Source: Oreohelix idahoensis (Eukaryota > Mollusca > Gastropoda > Stylommatophora > Oreohelicidae). From it: a DNA stretch of 64,000 bases. The notes under the pieces are model-generated. The model was not told the DNA's origin. It saw only the letters and a list, made by a program, of their open reading frames with translations, and made no database searches. This document shows positions 42,957-55,442 of this stretch, in pieces (positions within the stretch are counted from its first letter, which is position 1; each line of letters starts with the position of its first letter). A program made the position numbers and the translations under genes. Where the stretch lies: contig JAMPIV010004258.1 of assembly GCA_024509875.1 (NCBI GenBank), forward strand, positions 62,001 to 126,000, read 5' to 3'.

Positions 42957-44657
42957 CATTCTTAACCCTCTGCTCCCCAAGGAGCATAGACCTTCAAATA
43001 ACACCTGCCAAGTTCTCCTGTCACGTGCCATCATCTCAAGTTCTTTCCACGTTCTCTTCATCATTTTCACCTCTGTTTCCAGCTCTCTTCTCCATGTGCT
43101 TCTTGGTCTACCTCTGCCTCTCTTGGCCTGGGGGTTCCAGAACAAGGACTACCTTGTAATGATATCAGCAGGTGTCCTCAGTATGTGTCCTATCCATCGC
43201 CATCATCATCTTCTCATCTCTTGTTCCACTGCCACTTGTCTGGTTCTTGTTATCAGTTCCACGTTGGTAACCTTGTCATTCCATTTTAATCCTTCTATTC
43301 TACGCAGGCACCCATTTATGAAAGTCCGTAGTGTTTTAGTTGTTGTTTTTATTGTTCTCACAGGTCCTGGAGCAGGTCGACCACTTTAAATACCTCGGAG
43401 CTATTATAGACCGAAAGGGAGGCATCAAAGAAGAGTTGGCCACTCGAAAAGCAGCAGCTGGGAGACTTTTTCAGGCCATAAATCGAGGATTCCTCAGCAA
43501 GAGAGAGGTTGGTAAGAAAACGAAGATGGCTGTATACCGCTCCACCTATGTCCCAGTCTTGACATATGGATGCGAGTCATGGGCAATGACTACAACCCAT
43601 AAAAGCCAGATCCAAACCTCAGAAATGAGGTATCTGAGGAAGGTGGTTGAAGTAACAAGAAGAGACATGGTACGCAACCAGACGATACGTCAAGGCCTAA
43701 AATGCCACCCCCTACAGACCCAAGTAGAACAGTCCCAACTAAGATGGTTTGGCCATGTCTGCAGAATGGGAGAAGATCGGCTACCACGACAAGCATGGGA
43801 AACAAAGAGCCAAGGATCCAGACCCCGAGGACGACCCAGAGTCCGCTGGGAGGACAACATTAGACAATCTTTGAAGGACCGAGGACTAGAATGGAACCAG
43901 GCCAGGAGGAAGACAGCCGATAGAATAGTCTGGCGCTCTCTCTTCCAAACCTCTACACCTCACGGTAGAAGGGGAACGACTAAGTAAGTAAGTAAGTTTT
44001 ATTGTTCTCCATGTTTCAGAGCCATATAATAGTATTGACATTTGAGTTGAAAATTCTTATTTTTGTGTTGGATCCGATTTCTCTTGATCTCCTTACATTT
44101 CTCATTGCAATTAAAGCTCCTCTTGCTTTTTGTATTCTTATTTTGATATCACTGTCTGTCCTTCCAACTTTGTCTATATTGCTGCCAAGATATGTGTACG
44201 ATTCTACATCTTGTAGTGGTGTTTCTTCAAGTTCGACCCTGTTATCATTTCCTGCATTTATTCTCATTATTTTTGTCTTTTCCTTGTGTATTTTCAGACC
44301 TAATAGCTGTGACCTCTCATCGAGTGTTTTCATTTTGTCCTGCATCTGATTACGGTTATGGGACAGGAGAGCCTAGTCATCAGCAAAATCTAGATCATCT
44401 AACTGTTTAGTCAGATTCCACTAGATTAAGTTTCTGTTGTTTGCCGTCGATGTTTTTATAACCCAATCTATTGCTAGTAAGAAAAGAAATGGAGACAAGA
44501 GGCATCCCTGTCGCACTCCCGTTCTTATCCCAAACGGTTCTGTAAGTTGTCCTTCATGAAGAACTCTGCATGTCATGTCTTCATAAGTTTTCTTTATAAA
44601 ATTAATGATCTTCAGGGGAACTCCATAGTGCCTCATCAATTTCTAAAGTGATTCCGT
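42957..44657 (-). mobile_element. LINE-A, 5'-truncated, hosting LINE-B
   Basis: Minus-strand LINE-A with a 16-bp target duplication CTTATTATAATATCAT (42941-42956 and 44658-44673) fixing both ends. Coding blocks in order: FIKKTYEDMTCRVLHEGQLT, EPFGIRTGVRQGCLLSPFLF and LLAIDWVIKT (RT), then a frameshift. The thumb frame follows at 44016-44345 (LGLKIHKEKTKIMRINAG, SYTYLGSNIDKVGRT) and the basic tail at 42945-43145 (KRGRGRPRSTWRRELETEV). About 1.05 kb is LINE-A; the remainder is LINE-B. The copy starts inside RT, so it could never move on its own. Confidence 0.92.
43360..43996 (+). mobile_element. LINE-B, 5'-truncated, intact C-terminal frame
   Basis: A 637-bp insertion with a 13-bp target duplication TTTTATTGTTCTC (43347-43359 and 43997-44009) and a (TAAG)n 3' tail. 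The frame 43360-43987 is uninterrupted: VDHFKYLGAIIDRKGGIKEE, VYRSTYVPVLTYGCESWAMT, EMRYLRKVVEVTRRD, LRWFGHVCRMGEDRLPRQAW and GRPRVRWEDNIRQSL. This is the RT thumb and C-terminus of an RTE/I-like LINE. No stop or frameshift in over 600 bp implies a recent insertion. The first residues of the computed ORF belong to host LINE-A. Confidence 0.92.
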
Positions 44658-44854
44658 CTTATTATAATATCATGCAAGAGAAATAATATTATACTAGGAG
44701 CATTGTTAAGTTAAGTTAGAAGTGATACAATGTTGTTCCATATTTTATATTATGGGTTTGAACCCCAGTATTGTTTCAGTTCTCATATTTCATGCTTGGC
44801 GTGATGTAGCTGTACTCAAGAACATCATCATGTGCCACGTTGAGTTCTGTAATT

Positions 44855-45085
44855 GATAACTTTTTTTGTAGTAGATCTTGACCTCAGATGTTTTTGTTTT
44901 TAATCAGTGATAACATTTTACCAAAGATCTTGGTCTATTTTTTTATCAGTGATAACGTATTGCCATAGATCTTGATCTCAGATGTTTTATTCATCAGTGA
45001 TAACTTTTTGCCATAGATCTTGATCTCAGATTTTTATTTCATCAGTGATTACTTTTTTGCCATAGATCTTGATCTCAGATGTTGT
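44855..45085. repeat. Short tandem array, about 50-60-bp unit
   Basis: Four to five diverged copies containing ATCAGTGATAAC and GCCATAGATCTTGATCTCAG. Non-coding. Confidence 0.8.
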
Positions 45086-46200
45086 CATCAAACAAGTTTA
45101 ATTTCTTCCTGTGATTCTTGTCCATGCGTGAACATCTCAATTATGTCCCCTTAAGAGTGTGCGGTTTGGAAGTGTGAGAGCATGTGATACCTCTATTCCT
45201 ACAAGAATATGTGATATTTGACTCACATGAGCAGTGTAAGTGATAGTTGTCTGTGAGAGTGCGGTTCGGAAAAAAGTTAAAGGTAGTTCCATAGCAGATA
45301 TTGCTGAAAGGGAATGAAATGTTAGAGACTTCATTCTAGATCCAGCTTATTTATGAGGGGAGGTGACCAGTTCCTGCCTCTTCTGCCTTTGCTTTCCCTA
45401 ACTCAAGAGCAGAGTGAGGTAACCATTTACAACTGGGTAGCCTGAAGCTTGATGCTACCAGGTTTAAATTCTGGAACTTGGTAACTGTGCCGCGAATGGA
45501 AAGTGCTCTGATTTGTTTATGTGACAGTGTGTGATGTGTCCACGTAACAGTGTAAAATATCGGTGTGCATGATTTACACAACTGCGTGAGAGTTAACTGT
45601 TGGTTTTCAGAGTTACCATGAGTGTTAACTGTTGGTTTTCAGAGTTACTTAGCACATATTGGTTTGGTGAAGAATGACTGTCATATTTATGAGTGAGTTC
45701 CTTTTTACAGAAAAGCCTGTCCTGGTTTATGTCATTAACTTGGCATGCTATGAACATGGCAGCAAGATATTTTTCACAAAACTGCCATATTAATAAATTG
45801 TGGTGTTTGTATGCTTGTTTGTTTCAGTAATGGATTGATCACTGTAACACTACAGGTCAAGCATTATTTTACTGGTGTTCAGATTTTATTCATGTTTACA
45901 TATTTCATACTTCTCAGATACACACACACACACACAAGTAATGATAGAGCAGTGCTATTGGAATCTGAGAATTTCTTGTGATCAATAAACTGTTCTTGTT
46001 TTTTTTTTTCAGTTAAATTGTTTGGTACCTAGATTGTGGCTTAACATTCTGTGCCTTTTGTTGTTTGTGGGTCTTTCATCCTACAGTATTATTTTTCCTT
46101 TAACTTTATTAGTGGTCAGCTCTATTAGATACACTGATTGGCTGCGTTAGCCCTGACCCTCAATAGCAGCCAAATAATTTATCTGAACTGTCTAAATTAA
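45086..46200. other. No gene; a small duplication
   Basis: No credible ORF or RNA gene. At about 45591-45650 a 32-bp segment containing GTTAACTGTTGGTTTTCAGA is present twice in tandem. Short (CA)n at 45925. Confidence 0.5.
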
Positions 46201-46219
46201 AACAGAATCATCAAGTGTT

Positions 46220-46520
46220 ATATATATTCTTCATTATTGTATGGTGTAGAAACATGGGCAATGAACAAGCAATCAGAAGAAAGAACTGAGGCTCTAAAGA
46301 TGTGGATATATAGAAGAATTGGGCACATCTGATGGAAAGAGAACAAATAAAGAGGTCCTAGAAGACCGTAACAGAAGGCAGAGTTGAAGGCAAACGTGCA
46401 ACATAAGATAGCCCTGCAAGTGGGAAAATAACATCAAGACATGGATAGGAAAGAGTCGATCACAGTAACATGGATAGGAAAGAGTCTATCAGAGTGCACC
46501 ATCGAGACAAGTCATTGGAG
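46220..46520 (+). pseudogene. Decayed LINE C-terminal fragment
   Basis: In changing frames the plus strand reads LLYGVETWAMNKQSEERTEA, then WIYRRIGHI and a degenerate KAELKANVQHKIAL stretch. This is the region preceded by the RT domain in the LINE lineage of 1147-1517. Multiple stops; no function possible. Confidence 0.65.
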
Positions 46521-47031
46521 ATCCATTGCAGCCGGCCTTCGTTGCGGAGATGCCAGCTGATGATGATGAAATTGTCTGTCTTTTTGCCTATCTGCATCTG
46601 TCTGTCTGCCAAATTATCCTTCTGACTGCCTATTTTATAGAAAAATTCTAGATATCTGTTGCCTATCCACTTTTGCCATATACCAACAACAAGCATCTCA
46701 GAAGCATGAGTCATGTCCATGTAAAAAAAAAATTGTTTTGTTTTTGTCATTATCTGCAGTCTATGTTTTTCTGATTATTTATCTGTGGGAACACTAGAAA
46801 CCCAATCTCCCCAACAACAAACATTGTTATACGTTCTAATATGTCACTTGTAACAAAATTTATGACCAAAACAGACTTCAAATGCTTCTGTCATTTTAAG
46901 ACAAACATTGTAGAATGACCACTGATAAGTACTGCTAATTTTCTTTGATACTCAAAAACAATATGTCAGGTTACCAATGATTAGTACTCCTAATTTTTTG
47001 GGTGAAATAAATGTGGTGACCAATCTCTAAT

Positions 47032-47262
47032 CATCATTCCTTATGGAGCATGCAGACACCACTGTTGCTGGCCCCCTTGCTTTAAGCCTGCACAAAGCAT
47101 TGACATGCTCTTACAGTAGTGGTTTCTGTAGTAATCTGTTTTACATAATGAGGTTGCAAGCCGCATGCACAACCTCATATTAGTTTGGTTTTTGAACCAT
47201 GCACATGAAAACTGATCTTTGTCATGTGCAATGGATAACCGTCATGTGCAATGGATAACCGG
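47032..47262 (-). repeat. DR repeat (minus) and a 22-bp duplication
   Basis: 47032-47185 is the DR family on the minus strand (plus reading CTTATGGAGCATGCAGACAC, then GTTTTACATAATGAGGTTGC). At 47218-47261 GTCATGTGCAATGGATAACC is repeated twice. Confidence 0.78.
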
Positions 47263-47734
47263 TTCAAATTAGGATGTATAGCAGGGGTGCACAACTCATT
47301 TATAGATGAAAAAATCCACTGTTGGCCGCACCGGTAAGTTTGGGTTGGTATTTTATTAAGAGGTGATTAATTAGTTAAATTTTTTTAAATGGACATTCAC
47401 TTATTTATTAATCGTAGGTAAATGAAATGTATATGGTGAATTACAAGGAGACGTAGGTATTTTTTCATAATGTCCTTATTCTTAATGAGAGATAATACAT
47501 CTCATTTCAGCAACAAGTTTATGATATTGTGGGGTCATGGTTGAAGTGGTTATTTTCATAATATCTTCCAAATGGTCGTTAGTGAGTTTGGAACATTGCA
47601 TTAGTTACTGTGATGAAATTGACCATACAGCTTTAATTGCCATAGAAGATACGGTTTTTTCTGTGGAAGGGGAGGAACTGTATACTCTTGGTCTCCCTCA
47701 AACTAACGGAATGGAAGGAGGTACAGGGGAGGAA

Positions 47735-48450
47735 ACAATTGGAGTAGATGGCTAGAGGTGAAAGGTATGATGGAGGACATGATTGGGGTTTTAGTGTTGG
47801 AGGGGAGAAGTATGGTAGAGGACATGATTAGAGTAGATGTACTTGAGGTGAAAAGTGTGTTGGAGGGCATGATTAGAGTAGATATGCTAGAGGTGAAAGA
47901 TATGGGTTGAGGACATGATTGGAGTAGATGTGTTGGAGATGAGAGGTATGGTTGAGGACATGATTGGAGTAGATGTGTTGGAGATCAGAGGTATGGTTGA
48001 GGACATGATTGAATTAGATGTGCTGGAGGTGAAAGGTATAGTGGAGGAAATGATTGGAATAGCTAAAGAGTAGCTCGGTGTGAGAGGTATAAAGGAGGAC
48101 ATGATTGGAGTAGATGTCCTGGGAGTGAGAGGTATAGTGAAGGGCATGATTTGAGTAGATATGCCAGAGGTAGGATATATAAAGGATGACATGACTGGAG
48201 TGGATAAGCTGGAGGTAAGAGGGACAATGGAAGAAATGATTGGAATGGGTGTGCTAGAGGTATCATGGAGGACATGATTGGAGTGGGTTTGCTTGAGGTG
48301 AGAGGTACAATGGAGGACATGATGGGAGTAGATGTACTGGAGGTGAGAGGTATGATGGAAGACATGATTGGAGTAGATGTGCTGAAGATGAGAGATATGG
48401 TGTGGAGGACATGATTGGAGTAGATGTACTGGAGGTGAGATGTATGGTTA
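47735..48450. repeat. Minisatellite, 45-bp unit
   Basis: About 16 diverged units of 45 bp built from GAGGACATGATTGGAGTAGA plus a TGTGCTGGAGGTGAGAGGTA-type half. 45 is a multiple of three: the plus strand reads EDMIGVDVLEVRGMV-like 15-residue repeats and the minus strand Ser/Thr/Pro-rich ones. Indels between units shift frames and stops intervene, so no continuous protein spans the array. The plus ORF at 47537-47755 runs into its first unit and is not otherwise supported. Confidence 0.93.
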
Positions 48451-48717
48451 TCATTGGGTTATTTTCGAGAATTAACCGTGGAGGGTTGGTCCTGGTTGCT
48501 CAGAAAATAATGATGGCTCAGAAGTACAGCAACCAGGTGATATATTAAAAGTTCAGTCCCTTTTTTTGACTCTGGCAATGCTGGCTGTATCTGCATGTCA
48601 TTTTATATAGCATATTACATTGGTTATTTTTCTTGTGTGTTGGTACTTCCAGGCTGTAATTTATCTGCCATTTAGTTGACTTGTTTGACATGACTGAGGA
48701 AACAGTAATCCTAATAT

Positions 48718-50665
48718 ATATGTCAAATATTGTATGCTATCTGAAACAAACATACCAAATATTGTATGCTATCTGAAACAAACATACCACATATTGTATG
48801 CTGTCTGAAACAAACATACCAAATATTCTATGCTATCTGAAACAAACATACCAAATATTCTATGCTGTCTGACACAAACATACCAAATATTCTATGCTAT
48901 CTGAAACAAACATACCAAATATTGTATGCTGTCTTAAACAAACATACCAAATATTCTATGCTATCTGAAACAAACATACCAAATATTCTATGCTATCTGA
49001 AACAAACATACCAAATATTCTATGCTGTCTGAAACAAACATACCAAATATTCTATGCTATCTGAAACAAACATACCAAATATTCTATGCTATCTGAAACA
49101 AACATACCAAATATTCTATGCTGTCTGAAACAAACATACCAAATATTCTATGCTATCTGAAACAAACATACCAAATATTCTATGCTATCTGAAACAAACA
49201 TACCAAATATTGTATGCTATCTGAAACAAACATACCAAATATTCTATGCTATCTGAAACAAACATACCAAATATTCTATGCTATCTGAAACAAACATACC
49301 AAATATTCTATGCTGTCTGAAACAAACATACCAAATATTCTATGCTATCTGAAACAAACATACCAAATATTATATGCTATCTGAAACAAACATACCAAAT
49401 ATTCTATGCTGTCTGACACAAACATACCAAATATTCTATGCTATCTGAAACAAACATACCAAATATTCTATGCTGTCTGAAACAAACATACCAAATATTC
49501 TATGCTATCTGAAACAAACATACCAAATATTCTATGCTGTCTGAAACAAACATACCAAATATTCTATGCTATCTGAAACAAACATACCAAATATTCTATG
49601 CTATCTGAAACAAACATACCAAATATTCAATGCTATCTGAAAAAAACATACCAAATATTCAATGCTATCTGAAACAAACATACCAAATATTCAATGCTAT
49701 CTGAAACAAACATACCGTATGAAATATTCAATGCTATCTGAAACAAACATACCAAATATTCAATGCTATCTGAAACAAACATACCAAATATTCTATGCTA
49801 TCTGAAACAAACATACCAAATATTCTATGCTATCTGAAACAAACATACCAAATATTCTATGCTATCTGAAACAAACATACCAAATATTCTATGCTATCTG
49901 AAACAAAAATACCAAATATTCAATGCTATCTGAAACAAACATACCAAATATTCAATGCTATCTGAAACAAACATACCAAATATTCAATGCTATCTGAAAC
50001 AAACATACCGTACGAAATATTCAATGCTATCTGAAACAAACATACCAAATATTCTATGCTATCTGAAACAAACATACCAAATATTCTATACTGTCTGAAA
50101 CAAACATACCAAATATTCTATGCTATCTGAAACAAACATACCAAATATTCTATGCTATCTGAAACAAACATACCAAATATTCTATGCTATCTGAAACAAA
50201 CATACCAAATATTCTATGCTATCTGAAACAAACATACCAAATATTCTATGCTATCTGAAACAAACATACCAAATATTCTATGCTATCTGAAACAAACATA
50301 CCAAATATTCTATGCTATCTGAAACAAACATACCAAATATTCAATGCTATCTGAAACAAACATACCAAATATTCTATGCTATCTGAAACAAACATACCGT
50401 ACGAAATATTCAATGCTATCTGAAACAAACATACCAAATATTCTATACTGTCTGAAACAAACATACCAAATATTCTATGCTTTCTGAAACAAACATACCA
50501 AATATTCAATGCTATCTGAAACAAACATACCAAATATTCTATACTATCTGAAAAAAACATACCAAATATTCAATGCTATCTGAAACAAACATACCAAATA
50601 TTCTATACTATCTGAAACAGACATACCAACTATTCTATGCTATCTGAAACAAACATACCAGATAT
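48718..50665. repeat. Minisatellite, 32-bp unit, about 60 copies
   Basis: Units combine AAACAAACATACCAAATATT with (C)TATGCTATCTG. Variants are TATGCTGTCTG, CAATGCTATCTG and TATACTATCTG. Three units carry a 5-base insert (GTATG or GTACG) at about 49713, 50009 and 50399. The variants occur in blocks, which indicates duplication of multi-unit segments. The unit length is not a multiple of three; short minus ORFs are artefacts. Confidence 0.97.
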
Positions 50666-50989
50666 TTTTATTTTCAATTATCAGCGAAGAATTGGCAAAA
50701 AGAGTTATTTATTATTTTCAATGTTAAATGTTATTAGACCTCTATAATGTTAACTTCAAAGAAAAGTTATGACAAAAGTCAAGTGTCACGTAGGTCTTTA
50801 TATCATTAAATTGCCTACATCTTCTTCCTATTCTCTCACCCGCATCCTTTATTTTATATTCTTTCCTTACTCGTTTTTCCTGTATTTTTCGCATCACTTG
50901 TTTGCGAAAAATATTTTTCTTCAGTATTCTCAAACTTTACCTTGTGTTTTTTTCTCATACTGGGATACGTAACTTTATTACATAGATGT

Positions 50990-51590
50990 CAGTCAGACGT
51001 AAAGTGCGATTTAGTTGCAGTCCATCTCAGACATCGAGCCGACTTGGGTCTGCACCTTCAGATGACACGACACTCCTGAGTTAGATTCTCGACGTAAACG
51101 CGTGAGAATGCTAGGAGAGAGCCGACATCCGTCTGCATTTTCACCGGTCAACAACGAGTTGGATCGGCCGAACGCTTAAGTAGGAGCGAATATTTACACC
51201 TTATAGTCGCAGTTTCAGACGGTTGTCTGAGATTTGCAACTGACACGCGCTTTTCCCGGTCAGTTTGTTAACGCAGGTGCGTAATCGCACTGATGGCTGT
51301 TACGACATGAGGGAAGCTGACGTAGGGTGTTAGAGAAGGGGAGAGACGGGCGCTGCTTCGTGGTTTCGAAACAGTGGGATTCTTTGTCCGTTTCATAGAT
51401 ATTAAACCACGTTTGAAGCTTTAATTTCATTCTCACTCGTATATTCGCAGTAGACAGGTGGTTCGCGAAGAGTAGAGCTGTATAAGCGAAGCTTTAGTTG
51501 TTCGGAAAATTTGCCGAACTCCTAGACTTCAAATTAAATATATCAGCGTATAATTCTTAATTGTGCGATATCCTGTAGTGCTGTGTTTGA
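50990..51590 (+). promoter_or_regulatory. CpG-rich block, candidate promoter / first exon
   Basis: CpG dinucleotides are far denser here than anywhere else in the non-repeat part of the window (for example ATCGAGCCGACTTGG, CTCGACGTAAACGCGTGAG and GATCGGCCGAACGC). The block is non-coding on both strands and ends near TTTGAG|GTAAATAT at about 51590, which fits a splice donor on the plus strand. It could be the promoter and untranslated first exon of a host gene lying to the right, or the relic of a GC-rich element. No further exon is recognised. Confidence 0.35.
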
Positions 51591-53529
51591 GGTAAATATA
51601 TTATTATCTAGTATTTTGTGAAGTGATTAAGTGTTAAAATCGCCGATTTTATTTCACTAGTTAGATTTTGTGCAGAGTGCTAAATTTATCTAGTCTGTAT
51701 TATTTATAGTGACGAGTTACAGTGGAAAACAGAAATTATATTTCTTGCTTAAATTCAGTCGGCTAATAAAGAAATTTAATTTAACTTCTAAATAATCAGA
51801 CGAGAGAATATATTTTAAAACTAAACTTATAACGCTAGATACATCATTGAGTGTTGACGAAATACGTATGTATTTTCTAATTCATGATGTTTGATTTATT
51901 TAATATAACTTATTTCACGGGAAGCTTTAAATATAAGTCAAGCTATAGGCTTGCTATTTAAAATGTAAGTTATAATGAGTACATATATGTAAATTATTTG
52001 ATATGTGTTCTTTCCATTTTATATAGTGAAACGGTGGTACCCAACTTGCCAGCGTTTAGTAAAGAGACATATTTGTGTGAAGCATAGACAGTTCCTATCT
52101 TTAACCACGTGAGGTTTTTTTTTGTTTCAAGTAACACGGGTCTGACAGTGCATATGCCATCAGAGAGAGACAGTAATAGCAATCCCACTAACGGTTTCTA
52201 AAGGCTAGAAATATATATTGGGCTTTTGAGCCAGTTCATATTGCTTCACAAATTTAAATGTACATGCTGCCTGGCGGCGAGAGAATATTACAAGAATAAC
52301 ATTAACATTCCGACAGAGATTGTGACTAGTATTGTGGTGACCAAATCTAGTACCTGCCTGAAAGAAGACACCGATCTGACATTCCTTAAATCCTAGAATC
52401 CAAAGCTAATGACATTGTGCTCCGCTAACTTTCATGCCTGGACAAATTTTATGTGACTTAATCAGACATTCGAAAAATTAGAACACCCAAGGAATCGTTC
52501 CCTGAGAGTTTAGTACGTCTTTTGGAACTGGGGATTTCTTGGTCAAGGACTGCATTTTCGGGTCTGTGTGAAGGTCCTAGAATTATTATGTTCCCAGAGG
52601 CAACGAGCAAAGTTGTGAGTATATATGTGAGAGCAAGGCCATGGCTGAATGAATGAGGGTACACAGGTCAGAGTGTTATTTTACCGGGGTATTATTGTCA
52701 CCCATTTGCTGTCTTATTTTTTTTAATCTGCAGAATTTGTTACAAATGCTAGAGTTCTTTTTTTCTTAGGCTAAATCAGATGATCCAACTCTGTTCATAC
52801 ATTTACGAGAAAATAAGAAACCTCTTAGACTAAACCCTATGTATCTATAACTCTTTGGGCCATCATCTGTTCTCTTAACGGGGCTGTGGGCTAAACCTAG
52901 AGTAAGATTCGAACGGGTTATCATCCTTGTAGCATTTTCTTAAATTTTATGACTATTTGTATATGTTTTTTTTTGATGTATTTCTTTGGTGTTGTGAGAA
53001 GATTTTAAATTGATAATTAAAATCTCTCTTGAACTTAGAAATCGTGTTGGTCAGCTCGTTCTAAAATATATATATCATTGTTATAGTTTTCCCACGTCTG
53101 TGTGTTTAACTGTCGTCCGTGTATGTGCGTGCCCGTGAGTAGATAGAAGTATATGTAATATATATGTGGTTCAGACTGTCTGACTCTGTAAAAAATCTGT
53201 CGTAGAAGATAGGTGAGAGAGAGAGAAGATTTTTTTTTCTCGCATCTCAGAGACAGCCTCCATCACTAGTCTATCATCTCACTCGTGGAATCTATTTCCT
53301 TTACTAACTCACACTGTGACTATCACTCATTCCAACCTATTCAGAAGGGACCAAACCCAAGTCTTAATACTCCTATCGAAAATCTACGACATCAAGGAAA
53401 AAACAAATGAATAATAAAACTTAAAAGTCATCCAACTGTACCCTCTCCTCTCCCAAATAGCTATTCTCTAGTCACTAGATATTGTCAAGCGAGATTGCAA
53501 GGTAAGTCAACATTAAATATGTCACCAGT
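51591..53529. other. No recognisable gene
   Basis: AT-rich sequence with only short chance ORFs. A (GA)n run followed by T8 is at 53215-53235. Nothing else is supported. Confidence 0.5.
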
Positions 53530-53675
53530 ATCATTTCCTTTTTCGCTCCATACGGAGCTTGGAGCCACCACAGCAGCTGGTCACTTGCAGGAACCCTGCA
53601 GCAAAGCATTAATGTGCGGTTGCTGATGTGGTTTCTGTAGCAAGTATTTGTTACATTATGAGAGTAAGGGAACCA
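53530..53675 (-). repeat. DR repeat, minus orientation
   Basis: CTCCATACGGAGCTTGGAGC, then GCAGCTGGTCACTTGCAGG and GTTACATTATGAGAG show a diverged DR copy; flanks are non-coding. Confidence 0.7.
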
Positions 53676-54184
53676 ACCCTGTGCACAAATATGGATTATA
53701 TTTTTCACGACAATCATGAGGAAGCAGTAGTCATATTGTTTCCTCATCGACCATACGAGAACTACAATGGTCACATTAATTTAAATGTATGATAAGGAGG
53801 AACTTTACGTCCATGGAGTCTTTCCTGTATAATACACTTTCAGCAAGGGGCACAATATATAATCTCTAGTTCCAAGGGACATAACATTTTCCACATACCT
53901 GATTGTAAATAAATAAAAATACTTGTGCTAAGCATATTTCAAATTGTTACTTCTTTTTATTCTTTACAAAGAAATTTATGCTTTATATAATGTCCATAAA
54001 AATTGCCTTGCACTATTGTTTAAAATATGTTTATTTTATAAATATTTATAAACGTGCATATTTTTCGAGAAAAAAAATTGTATCTTTTAGAGATGTTTTA
54101 TATAAGAACTTGTACACATTGAAGTCAATCAATTGTTTGTCATTTTTAAAATAAATTTTTTACTGGCCTTTAAATAAAGGCCGA

Positions 54185-55265
54185 TATAAATAGATGATAT
54201 AGGAAACTCTATAGAGAGCGATACAACAGGAGGCAATCTGCTCATCAGAAGTAGTCCACCCGTCGATCGTGTGTTTCGGCCCTTTGTTCTCCTAATAAAT
54301 ATAATGATAAATATAACGATCAGCATAAATGCTGACTTGCAGGCGCCGTCTTTCATTAATTTATTCATTCATTCATAACCCTCCACTTCCAAAGGAGCAT
54401 AGGCCTTCAACAAAGACATGCCAAGTCCTCCTGTCACGTGCCATCATTTCAAGTTCGTTCCATGTTCTCATCACTTTCACCTCTATTTCCAGCTCTCTTC
54501 TGCATGTGCTTCTTGGTCTACCTCTGCTTCTCTTGCCCTGGGGGTTCCAGAACAAGGACTGCCTTGTAATGCTATCAGCAGGTTTCCTCAGTGTGTGTCC
54601 TATCCATCGTCTTCTTCTTATCTCTTGTTCCACTGGCACTTGTCTAGTTCTTGTCATCAGTTCCACGTTGGTAACCTTATCATACCATTTTAATCCCTCT
54701 ATTTTACGCAAGCACCCATTTATTAAAGTCTTTCATTAATGCACACTGACAATTATATTTCCCATTTAATTCCTAATGATGAAACATTGAACCACGACTG
54801 TAGATGGCCCCTTGCAAGCAGCCTGCATAAAATCATTCACGAGTTCTTGTAGCAGTTTTTATAACAATTTAATTGGATGAGATTGTGAGCTGCCTGGCCA
54901 ACTTTACATTGCTCGCCTCTTACACGTGATCTCAGGCTGCTTTCTTTTTCATTTCCTTAATAAAACTTACTAAAAAAAACAAACACACTTACACACACAA
55001 AAGCAACACCAACTGACGGAACCTGTGTCCAGATTAAAAGTGCATGCTTTGACATTTTGAAAAAAGTACCCACAGTAGTAAGGAAATTATGTTGCGATCA
55101 AGTAAGATGTCTTCATTGGTTGAAGCAGGATGTAAAGACACAAAATAAACCAATGAAAAACACAAATGGATAGGAAACTTTATACAGAGCGATACAACAG
55201 GAGGCAATCTGATCATCAGAAGAAGTCCCTCGTCGATCAAGTGTTTCGGCCCCTTAATCTCCTTT
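54185..55265. repeat. Diverged long repeat, copy 1
   Basis: After removal of the LINE-A insert, this sequence is collinear with 60490-61076. Shared blocks include CCTTGCAGGCG, CCTAATGATGAAACATTGAA, TTTTTATAACAATTTAATTG, AGTGCATGCTTTGACATTTT and ATTATGTTGCGATCAAGTAA. Part of it is a DR repeat (54786-54905). In addition a block GAGCGATACAACAGGAGGCA…TCGATC…GTGTTTCGGCCC occurs twice within copy 1 (54210-54280 and 55183-55255), bracketing it. The identity of the whole element is unknown. Confidence 0.75.
54361..54727 (-). mobile_element. LINE-A, 367-bp 3' end
   Basis: Minus-strand C-terminal part: ARDRRTWHVFVEGLCSF at the end, GKRSRGRPRSTCRRELEI and WYDKVTNVELMTRTRQVPVE before it, in one frame (54373-54711). 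A 13-bp target duplication GTCTTTCATTAAT at 54348-54360 and 54728-54740. Few defects, so recent. Confidence 0.92.
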
Positions 55266-55442
55266 ACACTCTAAGGAAAGGGGGGGGGGGGCACTTAGAT
55301 CATGACTCCCAAGTATTAATCCTGTTGTCTTGTACAGAGAATTGAACCCACTCAACCTTGGTTGCAGCTTTCAAATTCACTCCTATTTTCTGCTAGCTGG
55401 GGGCAATTGTGTAAGTAAGTAATCCCTATGTTGAAAACAAAT

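Noticed and set aside
44752..44770. tRNA or SINE B-box (GGTTTGAACCCC)
   Set aside because: No A-box at the right distance and no recognisable SINE body; likely chance or a remnant too short to call.
48718..50665. CRISPR-like array (regular 32-bp periodicity)
   Set aside because: The whole unit repeats; there are no unique spacers, no cas genes, and the context is a eukaryotic genome.
52458..53774. Minus-strand ORFs of 68-99 codons
   Set aside because: Ordinary chance length, no motifs, and one overlaps a DR repeat.
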